Assembly: GCA_029532625.1 (NCBI GenBank)
Contig: JARFXM010000007.1
Coordinates: 1,116,001 to 1,180,000 of the forward strand
Origin: Lomentospora prolificans
Taxonomy: Eukaryota; Ascomycota; Sordariomycetes; Microascales; Microascaceae
DNA: 64,000 nt
Reading direction: 5' to 3'
The notes below the pieces were generated by a model that was given only the letters and a program-made list of their open reading frames with translations, did not search any database and was not told where the DNA came from. Below, in pieces: positions 47,656 through 58,606 of the stretch. The position numbers and the translations under genes are program-made. Position 1 is the stretch's first letter, and every line of letters begins with the position of its first letter.

Positions 47656-48294
47656 CTACCCCGCCGCCTCCTTCACCTTGCCCTCCATATCAGGGGCCTC
47701 GTCCACGAACTCAGGCAGTTCATCCTGCATGAACGCCGGCACGGCGCCCAACTCGGACTCCCTCTCCATCTCGACCTCCATGCCGAGGGCCTCGAGCTCG
47801 GCATCGAGCTCCGCCTCATCAATATCCTCGGGCACGTCGTACGTCCTCGCCAGGCTCTCCTGGATCTCGTTGCCGACGTCGAGCAGGTCAGCCATTTCGT
47901 CCTGCATCCTCTCTATCCGGTCGATGTCGACCTTGCCGTACTGCCTCTTGAGCTCCTTGTTGGTGGTCTTGAGGGCGTCGACGGTGGTCATGACGTTCTT
48001 GAGGTTGTCCTGCATGGTCTGGGCCTGCTCCATGTTCCAGACCTGGCCTTGGAGCTGGTCGCGCTGGGCCTCGTACATGCGACGGCGCTGGAAGACCTTG
48101 GAGACTTTGGCCTTGAGGGCGGATTTGCCGGGGCCGTCGCGCATCTTGGCGAGCTTGGACGCGTAGGTCGTCAGTTCGGCGTTGATGGAGGCGAGCTTGA
48201 CGTCGATGGAGGCGATGCGGTCGTCGATGTTGGAGATGGCGGAGTTGAGGGTTGGTTTGGGGCCCTTGGGTGCTGCGCCGAAGAAGCGGTTCAT
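47656..48294 (-). CDS. VPS60: ESCRT-III-like protein Vps60 (CHMP5)
   Basis: A single exon of 212 residues, the usual size for Vps60. The N-terminus MNRFFGAAPKGPKPTLNSAI is characteristic. It is followed by the Snf7-family helical core: basic first half with KVFQRRRMYEAQRDQL, then MEQAQTMQDNLKNVMTTVDA and KRQYGKVDIDRIERMQDEM. The C-terminal half is acidic (EDIDEAELDAELEAL) with helices that in this family bind the Vps4 cofactor Vta1. Vps60 acts late in multivesicular body formation and helps regulate Vps4-driven ESCRT-III disassembly. It shares a divergent promoter region of 507 bp with the SET-domain gene. Confidence 0.95.
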   Translation of the reverse strand: MNRFFGAAPKGPKPTLNSAISNIDDRIASIDVKLASINAELTTYASKLAKMRDGPGKSALKAKVSKVFQRRRMYEAQRDQLQGQVWNMEQAQTMQDNLKNVMTTVDALKTTNKELKRQYGKVDIDRIERMQDEMADLLDVGNEIQESLARTYDVPEDIDEAELDAELEALGMEVEMERESELGAVPAFMQDELPEFVDEAPDMEGKVKEAAG

Positions 48295-48801
48295 TTTGTT
48301 GCGAGGTGTGCTGGGAGGGAGGCGAGGAGGTGGTAAGGGGAGTTGGGGGCGGGTTTGCTACTGAGAAAGGTATAGAGCGCAACTGTAGGAGGTTCTCTCG
48401 TTCTTTGGTCGCTCGCGAAATAAGGTATATCGAGGGGGTGTGGGCGGTAAATTGTCGCCAGGCTGAAGACACGGGGAATCTGGGATGGTTCGAGGGCGAG
48501 GTTTGGAAGTGATGACGATGGTGGGGTGTCCCACATTCCGCTGCCTGCAGGTCCGCCAGAGAATAACATGAAGCTGCCAGGCCAGGCGAGGTCAGGCATT
48601 GTGGCGGGGTGTGTTTTACCGACGTTCTGCCAGAGGATGACCCCTCCAAAGCTCCAAAAGCCAGCCAGCTGAGCACCCACCCACCCTCACTGGCCGCTAG
48701 AAATATTTATAGACCTAAGACTAACTAGAGGGGAAGTAATAATTTGACCGTCCACGGCTCATTCCCTTCACAGAGTACTCCCCATAGCGCAGGTTCCGAT
48801 A
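48295..48801. promoter_or_regulatory. Divergent promoter, VPS60 / SET-domain gene
   Basis: The 507 bp between opposed start codons must serve both genes. The VPS60-proximal half is GA-rich on the plus strand. No named element was identified. Confidence 0.5.
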
Positions 48802-50247
48802 ATGAGTAACGGCGCTGCTGTCCAAGCGGATCGCTACGATGCCCTCCGTAGCTGGGCCGGTTCGCACGGAGCTCAGCTTCACCCTAATATCGAAATCGCC
48901 CAGGATCCGGTCACCGGGGCCGGATTCCAGGTAAAGGCCAACCCACCCGGACTACAGGTCAATGGTGGTGATACCGTTGTCACATGTCCCATGTCCATCA
49001 CTCTATCATATCTTAACGCTCTTCCCAACCCACCTCCGGGCTTTCGTCAGGAATCGGATGAGTCTCAGTTTCCCTCACACTTCCTTAAGGGAGCTCCCCC
49101 GCATGTAATAGGTCGATTCTTTCTCATAAAACAATACCTCCTTGGAAAAGACTCTTTCTGGTGGCCTTATATCCAGGCATTGCCTCAGCCAGATCAGCAA
49201 TCCTCTTGGCTCATTCCTCCGTTCTGGCCCGATGAAGACGTGGCCTACCTCCACGGCACTAACCTCGAGATATCCATACGGGAAATAAGGTCGACGCTTC
49301 AGGATGAGTACGAGAAGGCCAAAAGGTTACTCGAAGGCTGGAAGAATTGGGGTGACTATACCAACGTCTTGTATAACTGGGCTTATTCCATCTTCACAAG
49401 CCGAAGCTTCATGCCAACGCTTGTCGTTCCAGGAATTTCAGCACAAAACGATGCGCAGGAAATTGATTGGAACAGTTTCTCTATTCTTCTTCCACTTTTC
49501 GACATTGGAAACCATGACATGACGGCGTTAACATCATGGAAGATCAACAATGACGCCGCCGGGTCGTGCGAGTTTGTCACCGCCAACGAGCGGCCGTACA
49601 CATCCGGTAGCCAAGTGTTCAACAACTATGGTATGAAGACAAACGCAAAACTCCTCCTTGCATATGGCTTCACCCTTGATGAGACACCTAGCCTCCAAAA
49701 CGATTACGTTCACGTGCGTAAGCGAGTTGTGCCAGACCCCAACTCTTCGCAGCCGCCACCCCCCGCGCCCGAGTATCTTTTCTCCCTCAGACCTATGATG
49801 GATCCTAGCTGCTATGTTGGCGGTATCTCACAGCACAACTACCGGGACCTTGAACCAAGGCTATTCCCTGCTTTCAAACATGTTCAAGCAGCCATGGTCT
49901 TGGACATTCTCGAGCAGATTCTTAAAAACAACGAGGCTTTAGTAGACCCCTCAATTCCTAGCAGCGAAGAATATCTCCGAAGGGTTCTTGTTGCGGATAT
50001 CCCTCCAGAAAAAGCACCGATACTGCAAATAATCCTCGCCACCATTCAGCAAAAGGCACTACAAGAGCTCGAAAAGCTTGACGAAAACGAGCCGCAACCG
50101 TTTGAAGATGAGGAACTTTCCGAAAATCAACTCCTCGCGTTGAATTTTAGGGCAAAATGTCGAGATATTTTACACAACGTCATGGATTCGATACAAGATT
50201 CTACTGAGGATAGTCGATTTATCTCACTTATGGGAATAGGTAATTGA
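48802..50247 (+). CDS. SET-domain protein lysine methyltransferase (SETD3/RKM-like)
   Basis: A single exon of 481 residues. A split SET domain of the SETD3/Rubisco-methyltransferase type is suggested by an N-terminal part (about 20-90, with GFQVKANPPGLQVNGGDTVV) separated by a helical insert from LLPLFDIGNHDM near 230-242. The NH pair there matches the cofactor-binding NHxxxN-type motif of SET enzymes. VFNNYGMKTNAKLLLAYGF at about 274-292 is the other characteristic block. A helical C-terminal substrate-binding region follows. In yeast, relatives (RKM1-4) methylate ribosomal proteins or elongation factors. The exact subfamily and substrate cannot be decided here. It ends 137 bp before the convergent beta-lactamase-family gene. 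Confidence 0.85.
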   Translation: MSNGAAVQADRYDALRSWAGSHGAQLHPNIEIAQDPVTGAGFQVKANPPGLQVNGGDTVVTCPMSITLSYLNALPNPPPGFRQESDESQFPSHFLKGAPPHVIGRFFLIKQYLLGKDSFWWPYIQALPQPDQQSSWLIPPFWPDEDVAYLHGTNLEISIREIRSTLQDEYEKAKRLLEGWKNWGDYTNVLYNWAYSIFTSRSFMPTLVVPGISAQNDAQEIDWNSFSILLPLFDIGNHDMTALTSWKINNDAAGSCEFVTANERPYTSGSQVFNNYGMKTNAKLLLAYGFTLDETPSLQNDYVHVRKRVVPDPNSSQPPPPAPEYLFSLRPMMDPSCYVGGISQHNYRDLEPRLFPAFKHVQAAMVLDILEQILKNNEALVDPSIPSSEEYLRRVLVADIPPEKAPILQIILATIQQKALQELEKLDENEPQPFEDEELSENQLLALNFRAKCRDILHNVMDSIQDSTEDSRFISLMGIGN

Positions 50248-50384
50248 AAAGAGGCGCGGTGCGGTAGATTTGTATTCTTCCGTAGTCCACATGGTTTTAC
50301 GCGAACGAACATATATGGATACAGTCAACAGCCAACAGCCCTTGGTACGTTTCCGACCAATCTCAAAACGCACGTAGTATCCAT

Positions 50385-51699
50385 CTAGGCACTGGTAGAA
50401 GGAAGGTGCTCATAGACAGCTCTCTCAAGCTTGTCCCAGAGACTGGTCATGACGGGATCACCATGGGGCTGAACGCTAGTGATAACGAACGCAGCAATCC
50501 CCGCCTTGGGGTCATACCACTATATTGTAGGCTGTTAGCTATTCGTTTAGATCTCGGGGGTGCTTCCTTCAACTTACCCATCTCGAGTTCGCGGCGCCGC
50601 TCCAGGCAAGACTGCCCTTGTGGCGCTTTCCAGGGATGTCCTCAATGCTAATCACACCTCCGATGCCGTGGGTAAGTTTGGGCTCTCCCGGCCACTCGGG
50701 CGCGAAAGCCTCCTTGACCATTTTAGCGATCAAGTTGAGGACATATTCCTGTGTTTCGTTGATCTGGGGAGTCAAGATCAATTCGAGCGTTTCCTGCTTG
50801 ACCACTTTGCCCGCGATCAAGCCACTCAAAAAGACGGCGTAGTCTCTCGGGGTGGTGAAAATGCCAGCGCCGGCACTCTCGATCTCATGCTCCTTCTCGT
50901 TGAACTCGGGCGGTCCAGCCTTCAGCTGCCCGTCCTCCTGGCGGTACAAGTACGCGGCTCTTTGATCGTCGGTAATCTGTGGCATCTTGTAGGGCCAGAA
51001 GCCCGAGTCCTTCATGCCCAGCGGATCGAAGACGTTTTCCTGTACGTATTCGCTCAGGCGCTTCCCGGTGACGGCCTCGAGGACCTGGCCGGCCCAGTCT
51101 GTGCTGAAACCGTAGTACCAACCCTCTCCGGGGGCGAATTTGAGGGGGATGTTGAAACCGGCTTTGGACCAGCTGTGGCAGTTTACCTTGCGGTCGGTGA
51201 CTTTGGCCCATTTGATGAGATCGGGGTCGGCGATGTCGACTCCGAAACCTGCGGTATGAGTGAGGAGGTGCCTGGAAGGGGAGACCTTGTTAAAATCTAA
51301 GCCGGGGCTAAGAGTTTGGTCTCGTCGAACTTACTTGAAAGTCATGGGCTTCGTGTTGGGCTCAAGTATAGGCTTATCCCCCTCGAAGCCCTTGAGAATC
51401 TGCGCCTCGCCGAGCTCCTTCACGAGGGGCCTACAATCGGTATCAAGCGAGATGAGGCCCCTCTCGACGAGCTGCATCATGGCGGAGATGGTGATGATTT
51501 TTGACATGGACGCAAGCCAGGTAAACGACTTATCAGTCCAGGCTGGCGAGGAAGTGGCAGGGGCGATGCGCCCGGCCGAACCGGAGTAGAGGACGTCATC
51601 CTTGGTGACGACGATGAAGGAGGCTCCGAGGAGCTTGCCTTTGGTGTCCTCGCCGGTGGCGATGTGGTCTTGAAGGATGGAACTGAGCTTGGCTTCCAT
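50385..51699 (-). CDS. Beta-lactamase-family (class C / LovD-like) serine hydrolase or acyltransferase
   Basis: Three exons, 51699-51335, 51271-50578 and 50519-50385, encode 397 residues. The serine motif SMSK (Ser64 to Lys67) in FTWLASMSKIITISAM is the SxxK of class C beta-lactamase-like enzymes. HLLTHTAGFG and YYGFSTDWAGQVLEAVTGK supply the next family blocks, the latter containing the likely catalytic Tyr. The C-terminus WYDPKAGIAAFVITSVQPHG restores the last strand of the fold, which supports the third exon. Fungal members include the transesterase LovD and various esterases and peptidases. There is no signal peptide, so it is probably cytosolic. No polyketide synthase lies nearby, so a role in secondary metabolism is not indicated. 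Confidence 0.87.
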
Positions 51700-53914
51700 T
51701 ATGACTGCGGGGTATCTTTCAACTAGCACAAGCAGTGGGTTGCTCGAATTCGGAATCGGATAGACGTCACAAAAAAAAGCTGTATAAAAGCACTGATGGA
51801 AAAAGATTCGCTCCTCGTTTTCGTTATTCCAGAAAAGCAAAGAAGCAGAAATATTGGATATTTGACTTGGATTGGAACATGAGATATTCCTCACCCCCGA
51901 AAAAGAGGGCGTCTTTCGTCCTCATAAATACCTGACGCCACCCATCATCTTTCAGTTCCCCCTCCATGAACCGAAGCTGTAGATCCCTGAATCGCGATCG
52001 GCTGTCATACCATGCCCGATTCCATGGAGCCCTGCTCGTTGATCCGACCAATATGCAGAGTCCCGAACTCCCCCAAAGAAATCGATTGACTGGATGCTAC
52101 AAGTAGCTCCCCGACACCCCGCCACTATCGCAAATTGAAGGCTCCAGAAAAAATAAAATAAAATACAATACGAAATACGGCGCACGTTCAGCGCCAAGAT
52201 TGACTCCCGCCTTTCCAGATAGGGAAGGTTGCCAGCCCTACGGCTCTGAAGCTCCCCACTAGAATCGAACGCAGTGCTCAAGGCGTCTCGAACTGAGTCG
52301 AAACCCGCAGTAGTACAAAAGGATGCTTATGCGACGAGGGAGGAAATTTTGTTGATTTTTGATGCTCATTGGCGAGGGTTATTGGAGCCTGGGCGATGAG
52401 AGAATTCGAGCCAATCAATTGGTATGGTTTCTTACGCCGATTGTTGGAGGCTTGTGAGGGCACAGATCGATTATACAGTCTTGCATTCCAAGGCGGTTTA
52501 GATGAGGAACTATTGTGTCGTCGAGTCAGGTCCTGGCCTAGCGGGAAAAGGCAGCAAAAGACTGGTTTCGTCGAGTTGCTGAATGGTGGTTAAGCTTAAT
52601 CCCCGCCACTCTCGCAATTTCAGGCCATTTTGGGAAATCCTTTCGGGCAGGAAGACAGGCTTCGTTGGTAATGGATCCGATCGAGTTCTTGAGAGCGCAA
52701 TTTTTTACGTGTCCGGTACTGGTTCTGAGGAGCCGAGATGGGTGCCTAGAATGTCACGTAAGGAACAGCAGTGGGAGCAGATCAGAGATGCCATCGACTC
52801 ATCTTTCTGTCTTCCCGCTCCATGGAATACATGTCCCTCTTTTGCATCTTTTGCATCCTTCCAAGGTTGGCACCATGCCGGCGAATGCTTCCGTCATCCT
52901 CACAATGATATATGAGCAGAGATTGATGTGCCAATGACGCGGGAAGCGGGAGTAAGGAGACTTCTGGGAGACCCCATCGGAGTACGTGGGTGGCATCCTA
53001 GTGCTGTGCTTGCTCTGTGCCGAGTTGAGCACCCTCCCGACACATTTCGATACACTCCTCCTCACCTTGACTGGATAAACGACTCTCATGGGTGCGGTGA
53101 AGCCCTTACCAAGTAATGCGATCGATACGAAGGACGGATATAGCCATCGCCGTTTTATATCCTCCCTTTACAGAGGGTGATGCATTTCCCACACCTGGGG
53201 GTTTAAAACCGCGGAGAACAAGCTTGAAGCTCTCCCGTTGACAGGTGATGATACTAGCTCGTTTCTTCACCCGATTAGCCCTAGAGAGTGCCCTCAAATG
53301 TCGGAACTTTGCCTTGGCTGCGTTCCTAGATGTAGAGCTAGGGCACACCGATGGTACGAGATTGAGCATGGGACAGAAAGGATCGAAGAGATCTTAGTCG
53401 CGAATGCATCTGTCAACTCACCTGTGGTAGCACCCAGTTCCTGTAGCTAACGGCGATCTAGTTGTCCCTTGGGTTGTTGGATGTGACCATATACTGGCGA
53501 CCTTTCCGCTTCATCACATGGCCATTCGTGGCTCGGCCGGTGAATCGGTATCATAGTCAGCAGTTCAAGCAAATATTAAACTCTGGGTTCCGCAATGCTT
53601 TTCAAATTGGAGGGCAACACCGCTGAATATGCATGGAGGGAAGAATTCGAATTCCAACACCACATCTTGAAGGCAGGATCACTCGAGGTCTCTTCCCGAA
53701 CCCATGATGATGACTTAAGCAGTCCAGTCCATGACTAGGCAGAAACTGCAATGCGGAGTACGCAAGAGCCAAACAAGCAGGATGCAAGATTCCTTCATAG
53801 AGCAACGTCGAATTGGATTTGCAATCAATGGACTTGTCGATGCGGCTTCGCCCACCGCTAGATGCGAGTGGCAGCAACTAGCAGGTCGTGTGGGATCCTA
53901 CGGCTTTTTTATCC

Positions 53915-54354
53915 GAAATTAGAACAAGGGGTAACCCCAAAGAGGTTGGCGTGGTCGAGGAGAGATATGCAATCATCCTCTCTCCGGCGTCGTGCCATTC
54001 AATATGCAGCCTGATATCCTGCAGAACAGCAAGTCCCAACACTCGGCCCGTTTTTGGCGGACTTAACGATTATGCCGGTAGAGCTACTCGAGTCTACGGA
54101 GATAACGCCAACGGCAAAGCATGCGGTTCATTGGTAATCCTCCAAGTCTCAAGTGTGTCGCCGTGTTCATACATCGTAGATCCCAAGCTGTTAACCCCGG
54201 CTAACCCTGTTGGGGTAAGAGTCCTGCAGCTGGCTGACAGGCTCGCGATTTTAAGTGCTGACAGGCGCATGTCGTGCAACATTGGGGAGGACAGAGCCGG
54301 GTTCGGTAGCCAGCGTGACGACCCCGGCTCCTCGACAGGATTCAGCCTTATCAA
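53915..54354 (-). pseudogene. Possible decayed coding frame, unrecognised
   Basis: One minus-strand frame reads through about 440 bases with protein-like composition (for example VLGLAVLQDIRLHIEWHDAG and YEHGDTLETWRITNEPHALP) but is broken by two internal stop codons. The opposite strand happens to be open for 213 codons across the same bases (53888-54529), so either could be chance. No family was recognised with confidence. Confidence 0.2.
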
Positions 54355-54653
54355 TGAGCTCCACCCAGTCTGTATTGATATCCCCTCGAAGTTGAAGTTC
54401 CTGCAGACCTACAAATCCAACATGGACGATTGCGTGGCCCATTGTCTCGTGGCCATAGTGGCCAATTACTTGTCATACAACGCTAGGCCCTGGAGCCGAG
54501 CCCTATCTCGAGATATGAGAAGGCGCTAATGCACCTGGCTGACTTTGTAAGGCTTTAAAAGCTGGAACACTAGCCAGCGCCCTGTCGGCCGAGAACGGGT
54601 TCCACGTCTTTCGTCGCCCGGAGACACCCTCCGAGAGGGCTTGACCCCACTTT

Positions 54654-54655
54654 TG

Positions 54656-54701
<46 letters not shown>

Positions 54702-54740
54702 AAAAGAAAAGAAAGAAAAAAGGAAAAAAAAAAAAGAAAG
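54654..54740. repeat. T-run joined to a long A-run
   Basis: A T-run at about 54654-54669 is followed directly by a nearly pure A-run of 29 bases and then by A/G-rich sequence. The join forms a T-A inverted repeat able to snap back. It could be a retroposed poly(A) remnant or simple slippage. No retroelement coding sequence is evident beside it. Confidence 0.8.
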
Positions 54741-55693
54741 AGAACCCCGGTGTATCCAGAGGGACTCTTGGAGGCGACTAAGCCTTGCGATGCCAATTGA
54801 GCCCAACCTTCGAAACCTAAGAGATTGGTAGCTTTTGGCAACCATCGAACGCATTCAGGAGCTCGATATGGTGTATCTGTTAGATATCCGCCTTTTGCGG
54901 GTTTCGAGAGATCGGGCGGAATATACGAAGGTATGCAGCAGTTAATTAGTAATGGTGACTCTCTACGAACGAAAGTCACCATCTACAAAGTTCGCCATCT
55001 AGTCAGGGCCCACGCCACCACCGACGAGGTTGCCCCGATCTTCTGGAAAAACTGTAATCTCGGGCTTAAGAAGTCTATTATCTCCTGGATTATTCATCGC
55101 GAAAAACTGAAATGTGGGGCAGACTTCGACAGAAGAGACAAGAAGTCGCCCACGCCTTGTTTCATTCCGATCAAGGCTTGCAGCCACGGATGGCTTTCCC
55201 GCCAGAGACTAGTCCGCCTGGGTCTTAAGTTCTCCGAGCCCACGTTGTCAGCCGGTTGCAGCCAACGAACTCATCCGAACATTAGTAACACCCAATCCAA
55301 ATGCGACGATAGTAGTATCTAATGCGAAGCAGAGAGCCGAGGTATCCACTCGCTGGTGTTGTCGTCACGGCGCTACCTTGACATCATGCCAAATTTGGCT
55401 ACGGCGCTACTGTATTTTCGGCATTTCTGCTCTCTCGGAGTGGGTACAACAAGTGTTTCTTTTTTCTTCCCATTCTTACTCTTCTCTGTAGGTTCGAAGC
55501 GAGCAAGCCCTGACGCCATTCCAGGAGATAGGCCCGGCGTCGACCGGGGTTCCACTAGCGCCCACGGCCGTTCCTTGGGAAACCCCTCTTGGGAGGCGTA
55601 GCGGGGTTAGGAAGCGTCGATGACGGGAGTTTAAGCCAAGAGGCGTGAATGAAAAGAAGAGCTATGGCTTGGGAAGTCGATAGCTTCTGAGGC

Positions 55694-55700
55694 TATATAA
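55694..55700 (+). promoter_or_regulatory. TATA box of the alcohol dehydrogenase gene
   Basis: TATATAA in GGCTATATAAG is followed about 30 bp downstream by CT-rich sequence typical of fungal transcription starts, then a leader of about 130 bases free of long frames, and the start codon at 55867. A strong, inducible core promoter is likely. This is inferred from sequence and spacing. Confidence 0.65.
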
Positions 55701-55866
55701 GAAACTTGTCCTCCCACCCTGTTCAAGTCTCTTCTACCCTCTCCTTACTTACATCAAGCAACCTACTCAACCGACCTCTGCCACTTTCTTCATCCACGCT
55801 ACTTCTACCCAGCCGTAGTTGATAAATCTCTTTAAAACTACCACCACATTTTCTCACCTCACCAAA

Positions 55867-57035
55867 ATGACCGACTACAAGTTTGAGGGCTGGCTTGGCC
55901 GCACTCCCGACTCCATCAACGGAAAGATGGAGTGGGCCGAGTTTGAGCCCAAGAAGTGGACCGAAGACGACGTCGACATCCAGATCACTCACTGCGGTAT
56001 TTGCGGTTCCGATCTTCACACTCTCCGCTCCGGCTGGGGCGAGACTCCTTACCGTAAGTTTTGTGTCCCTGTCAATACTCTCCCTTATAAAGTATAACGC
56101 CCGAGACTAACATATATGGGTTAGCCTGCTGTGTCGGCCACGAGATCGTCGGAAAGGCCGTCCGCGTCGGCAAGAACGTCACCCACATCAAGGTCGGCGA
56201 CCGCGTCGGTGTCGGTGCCCAAGGTCGCTGCTGTATGCAGTCTGACTGCCCCGAGTGCAGCCTCGGCAAGTGGAACTACTGCTCGCGCGGTTCCATCAAC
56301 ACCTACGGCTCCGTTTACCCCGATGGAGAGGGCAAATCTTACGGCGGATACGCTGACTACAACCGAACAAACGGCCACTTTGTCCTCAAGATCCCCGACT
56401 CCCTCCCCTCCGAGCATGCTGCGCCGATGCTTTGCGGCGGCATCACCGTCTTCTCCCCCTTGAAGCAGAATGGCTGCGGTCCTGGCAAGAACGTGGGCAT
56501 CGTCGGCGTTGGCGGTCTAGGTCATTTTGGTGTCCTGTTCGCCAAGGCGCTGGGCGCTGACAAGGTTGTCGGTATCTCCCGCCGGTCTTCCAAGAAGGAC
56601 GAGGTTCTGAAGCTCGGTGCCGACGCCTACATCGCCACCGCTGATGACGAAGACTGGGCTAAGAAGAACAGGCGCACCTTGGACCTCATCGTCTGCACCG
56701 TCTCCAGCAGCAACATGCCTCTCCAGGACTACCTCAGGCTCCTCAAGGTTGGTGGCACCTTTATCCAGGTCGGTGCTCCCGATGGTGGAAACCTCCCTCC
56801 CATCAACGCCTTCACCCTCATTGGCAGTGGTATCAAGGTTGGTGGCAGCCTCGTCGGCTCGCCAAAGGAGATCCAGGAGATGCTCGACTTTGCCGCCGAG
56901 AAGAATGTCAAGCCTTGGGTTGAGCTCAGGCCGCTCAAGGATGCCAACCAGGCTGTTGTCGATATGGATGCTGGAAAAGCGAGGTATAGGTACGTGTTGG
57001 TGAATGAGAAGCATGCTGGCAAGTCCAACTTGTAA
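55867..57035 (+). CDS. Zinc-dependent medium-chain alcohol dehydrogenase (cinnamyl/ADH6-type)
   Basis: Two exons, 55867-56053 and 56125-57035, are split by a 71-bp intron and encode 365 residues. Catalytic zinc ligands are present as Cys46 (CGICGSDLH) and His68-Glu69 (GHE). Structural zinc ligands occur as Cys99, Cys104, Cys107 and Cys115, with the first spacing widened to four residues. The cofactor motif GVGGLG lies in NVGIVGVGGLGHFGV, and the SRR after the second strand fits NADP binding. The family reduces aliphatic and aromatic aldehydes, including cinnamaldehydes, with NADPH. The intron falls just before the CCVGHE block. A clear TATA box precedes the gene. It converges with the bZIP/DUF3425 gene. 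The in vivo substrate is not known. Confidence 0.93.
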
Positions 57036-57565
57036 AGGGGGGGTGTATGAGGCGGAGTTGTTGAGTTTTGGGCAAAGTGGGCTTGCATTGCATCGTTGGT
57101 TCATGGCGGTAGTGTATTGGATATGATTCCCGGAATAGATAGATAGTTTAAATGAGACATGAATCACTAATTAATCTGTGTGCACCTTGTTGTCATGGAG
57201 TGCGATCTAGCCCTCTTCGATGTTCGCAAGAGGCTTCAAACTCTTGGAACCAGAACTGTCATCTGAGCAAGGCTTACGTTGATGACCCAATCTTAAGGAG
57301 ACAGTCGTCCCCCTTTTTCTGGTTAGAGCAAAAGGAACATTATGTATGTTGAGTCTCACGTCCAGATTTCAAATCTGATTCGAACGTTCCAATTCGATCA
57401 CGAATGTTTGACCATGGAAAGGAGCTTCTGGCGCGAATGCAATAAAAGGCTCATATGCTCCTAGACAAGGCTGTGTGTATCCATACATACGATCCAAACT
57501 CCAAAATACCCAACCGCCAGCCAAAAGCCCAACCGGAACACCATCTCCACGTCCTCACGCGTGTC
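57036..57565. other. Convergent intergenic region, ADH / bZIP gene
   Basis: The 3' flanks of two convergent genes. No other feature was seen. Confidence 0.6.
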
Positions 57566-58606
57566 CTAAAAGATAATCCTCGTCTCCCCCCTCTTCTGCC
57601 TCCAATAATTCGTAGCCGCCACCATCTCGGCACACCCTCTCACCAACCACCCCCACTTCCTCAAAAACTCCCCCGTAACCTCCCAGCTCCTCCAGTCCGA
57701 CGCCTCACCCCAGACAATCAACGCCGGCGCCCTCCCGTCAGCGCCGCCGGCGAACTCGATAAGATCCAAGCACAGCTCATCATCGTCCAGAATCCCCGCC
57801 TGAATCGACGTGAGCACGTTATCCCTAAACTGCGGAAAGGGAAACAGATCGATCCAGGGATGATGGAGCACCGTCCTCTGCAGGTGCGTCGGAGCTAGGG
57901 CCTGCGGGCAGTCGGCACCGCGGCGCGCGTCGTCGCGCCACTTTAGCATGACGAGGGACCCGTCCGGGAGCGGAGGCCCGCGGTAGTTGAGGGGCGAGAT
58001 GAGGTCGTCATCGCAAAGGCCGTTCGGGTCGAAGCCTATGCGGATGGCGTTGCGCGCGAGTGCGTCGATGAGGTTGAGACGTATCAGAGACGGCAGGTGG
58101 CCCACGTTGGGGGCGTGCAGGGTGTACTCCTCGTAGGCTTCGCGGAGGAACCTGCGCATGCGCTCGACGGTGCGCGGGCACGTCATGATGAGGAGGCCCT
58201 CGTGCTGGGCTTCCCATTCCGAGGCGCTGCTACTTGCCGGTGACACACTCCAGGTGCGGGCCGGGCTTGATGTCAGGGCCGGAGGCGGGAGTACCTTGAT
58301 GTCTTCCGTTTCCGTTCCGGACGGCCCCGCCTGCTGCTGCTGTTTGTTCTTCCGCCTTCCTATTTTTTTGGACGGGTGCGTTTAGTCTCGGAATATGCAA
58401 CTTGGGGAATTGCGCCTCTGCCCACGATTACACCAGAGTAGGCGAAACAAAGGGAAGAGATACTAACGGTGTGCTCTTTGGTTTAGGCGGTTCTGTCTCC
58501 TCTTCCTTTCCTCCCTGCTGGTGACGCCGGTCCAATCATCGCTGGGGTCGCGCATGTCGGGCGGCGCATATCGCGCGACGACAATCGAATTTTGGCCGGT
58601 TTCCAT
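57566..58606 (-). CDS. bZIP-type transcription factor with DUF3425-like C-terminal region
   Basis: Two exons, 58606-58468 and 58359-57566, encode 310 residues. The intron splits the basic region, which then reads SREERKRRQNRLNQRAHRRR followed by KNKQQQQ (residues 30-56). The N-x-x-N-Q-x-x-H-R pattern fits the fungal bZIP basic-region consensus. No leucine heptads follow; instead there is a Gln run and a Pro/Ser linker. This is usual for the class with a helical DUF3425-like domain in the C-terminal half (about 110-300; PSLIRLNLIDALARNAIRIG, DLFPFPQFRDN, SWEVTGEFLRKWGWLVRGC). Such proteins are presumed nuclear regulators, and few are characterised. It sits next to the alcohol dehydrogenase gene, but any regulatory link is speculation. 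Confidence 0.85.

Larger units (their letters stand above)
51700..55866. other. Gene-poor interval, 51.7-55.9 kb
   Basis: No confident gene. It contains a T/A homopolymer block at about 54654-54740, a decayed-looking frame at 53915-54354 (listed separately), and the promoter of the alcohol dehydrogenase gene at its right end. Confidence 0.5.

Noticed and set aside
55867..58606. A regulated pair formed by the alcohol dehydrogenase and the bZIP/DUF3425 gene
   Set aside because: The genes are convergent and do not share a promoter; adjacency alone is not evidence of a regulatory link.
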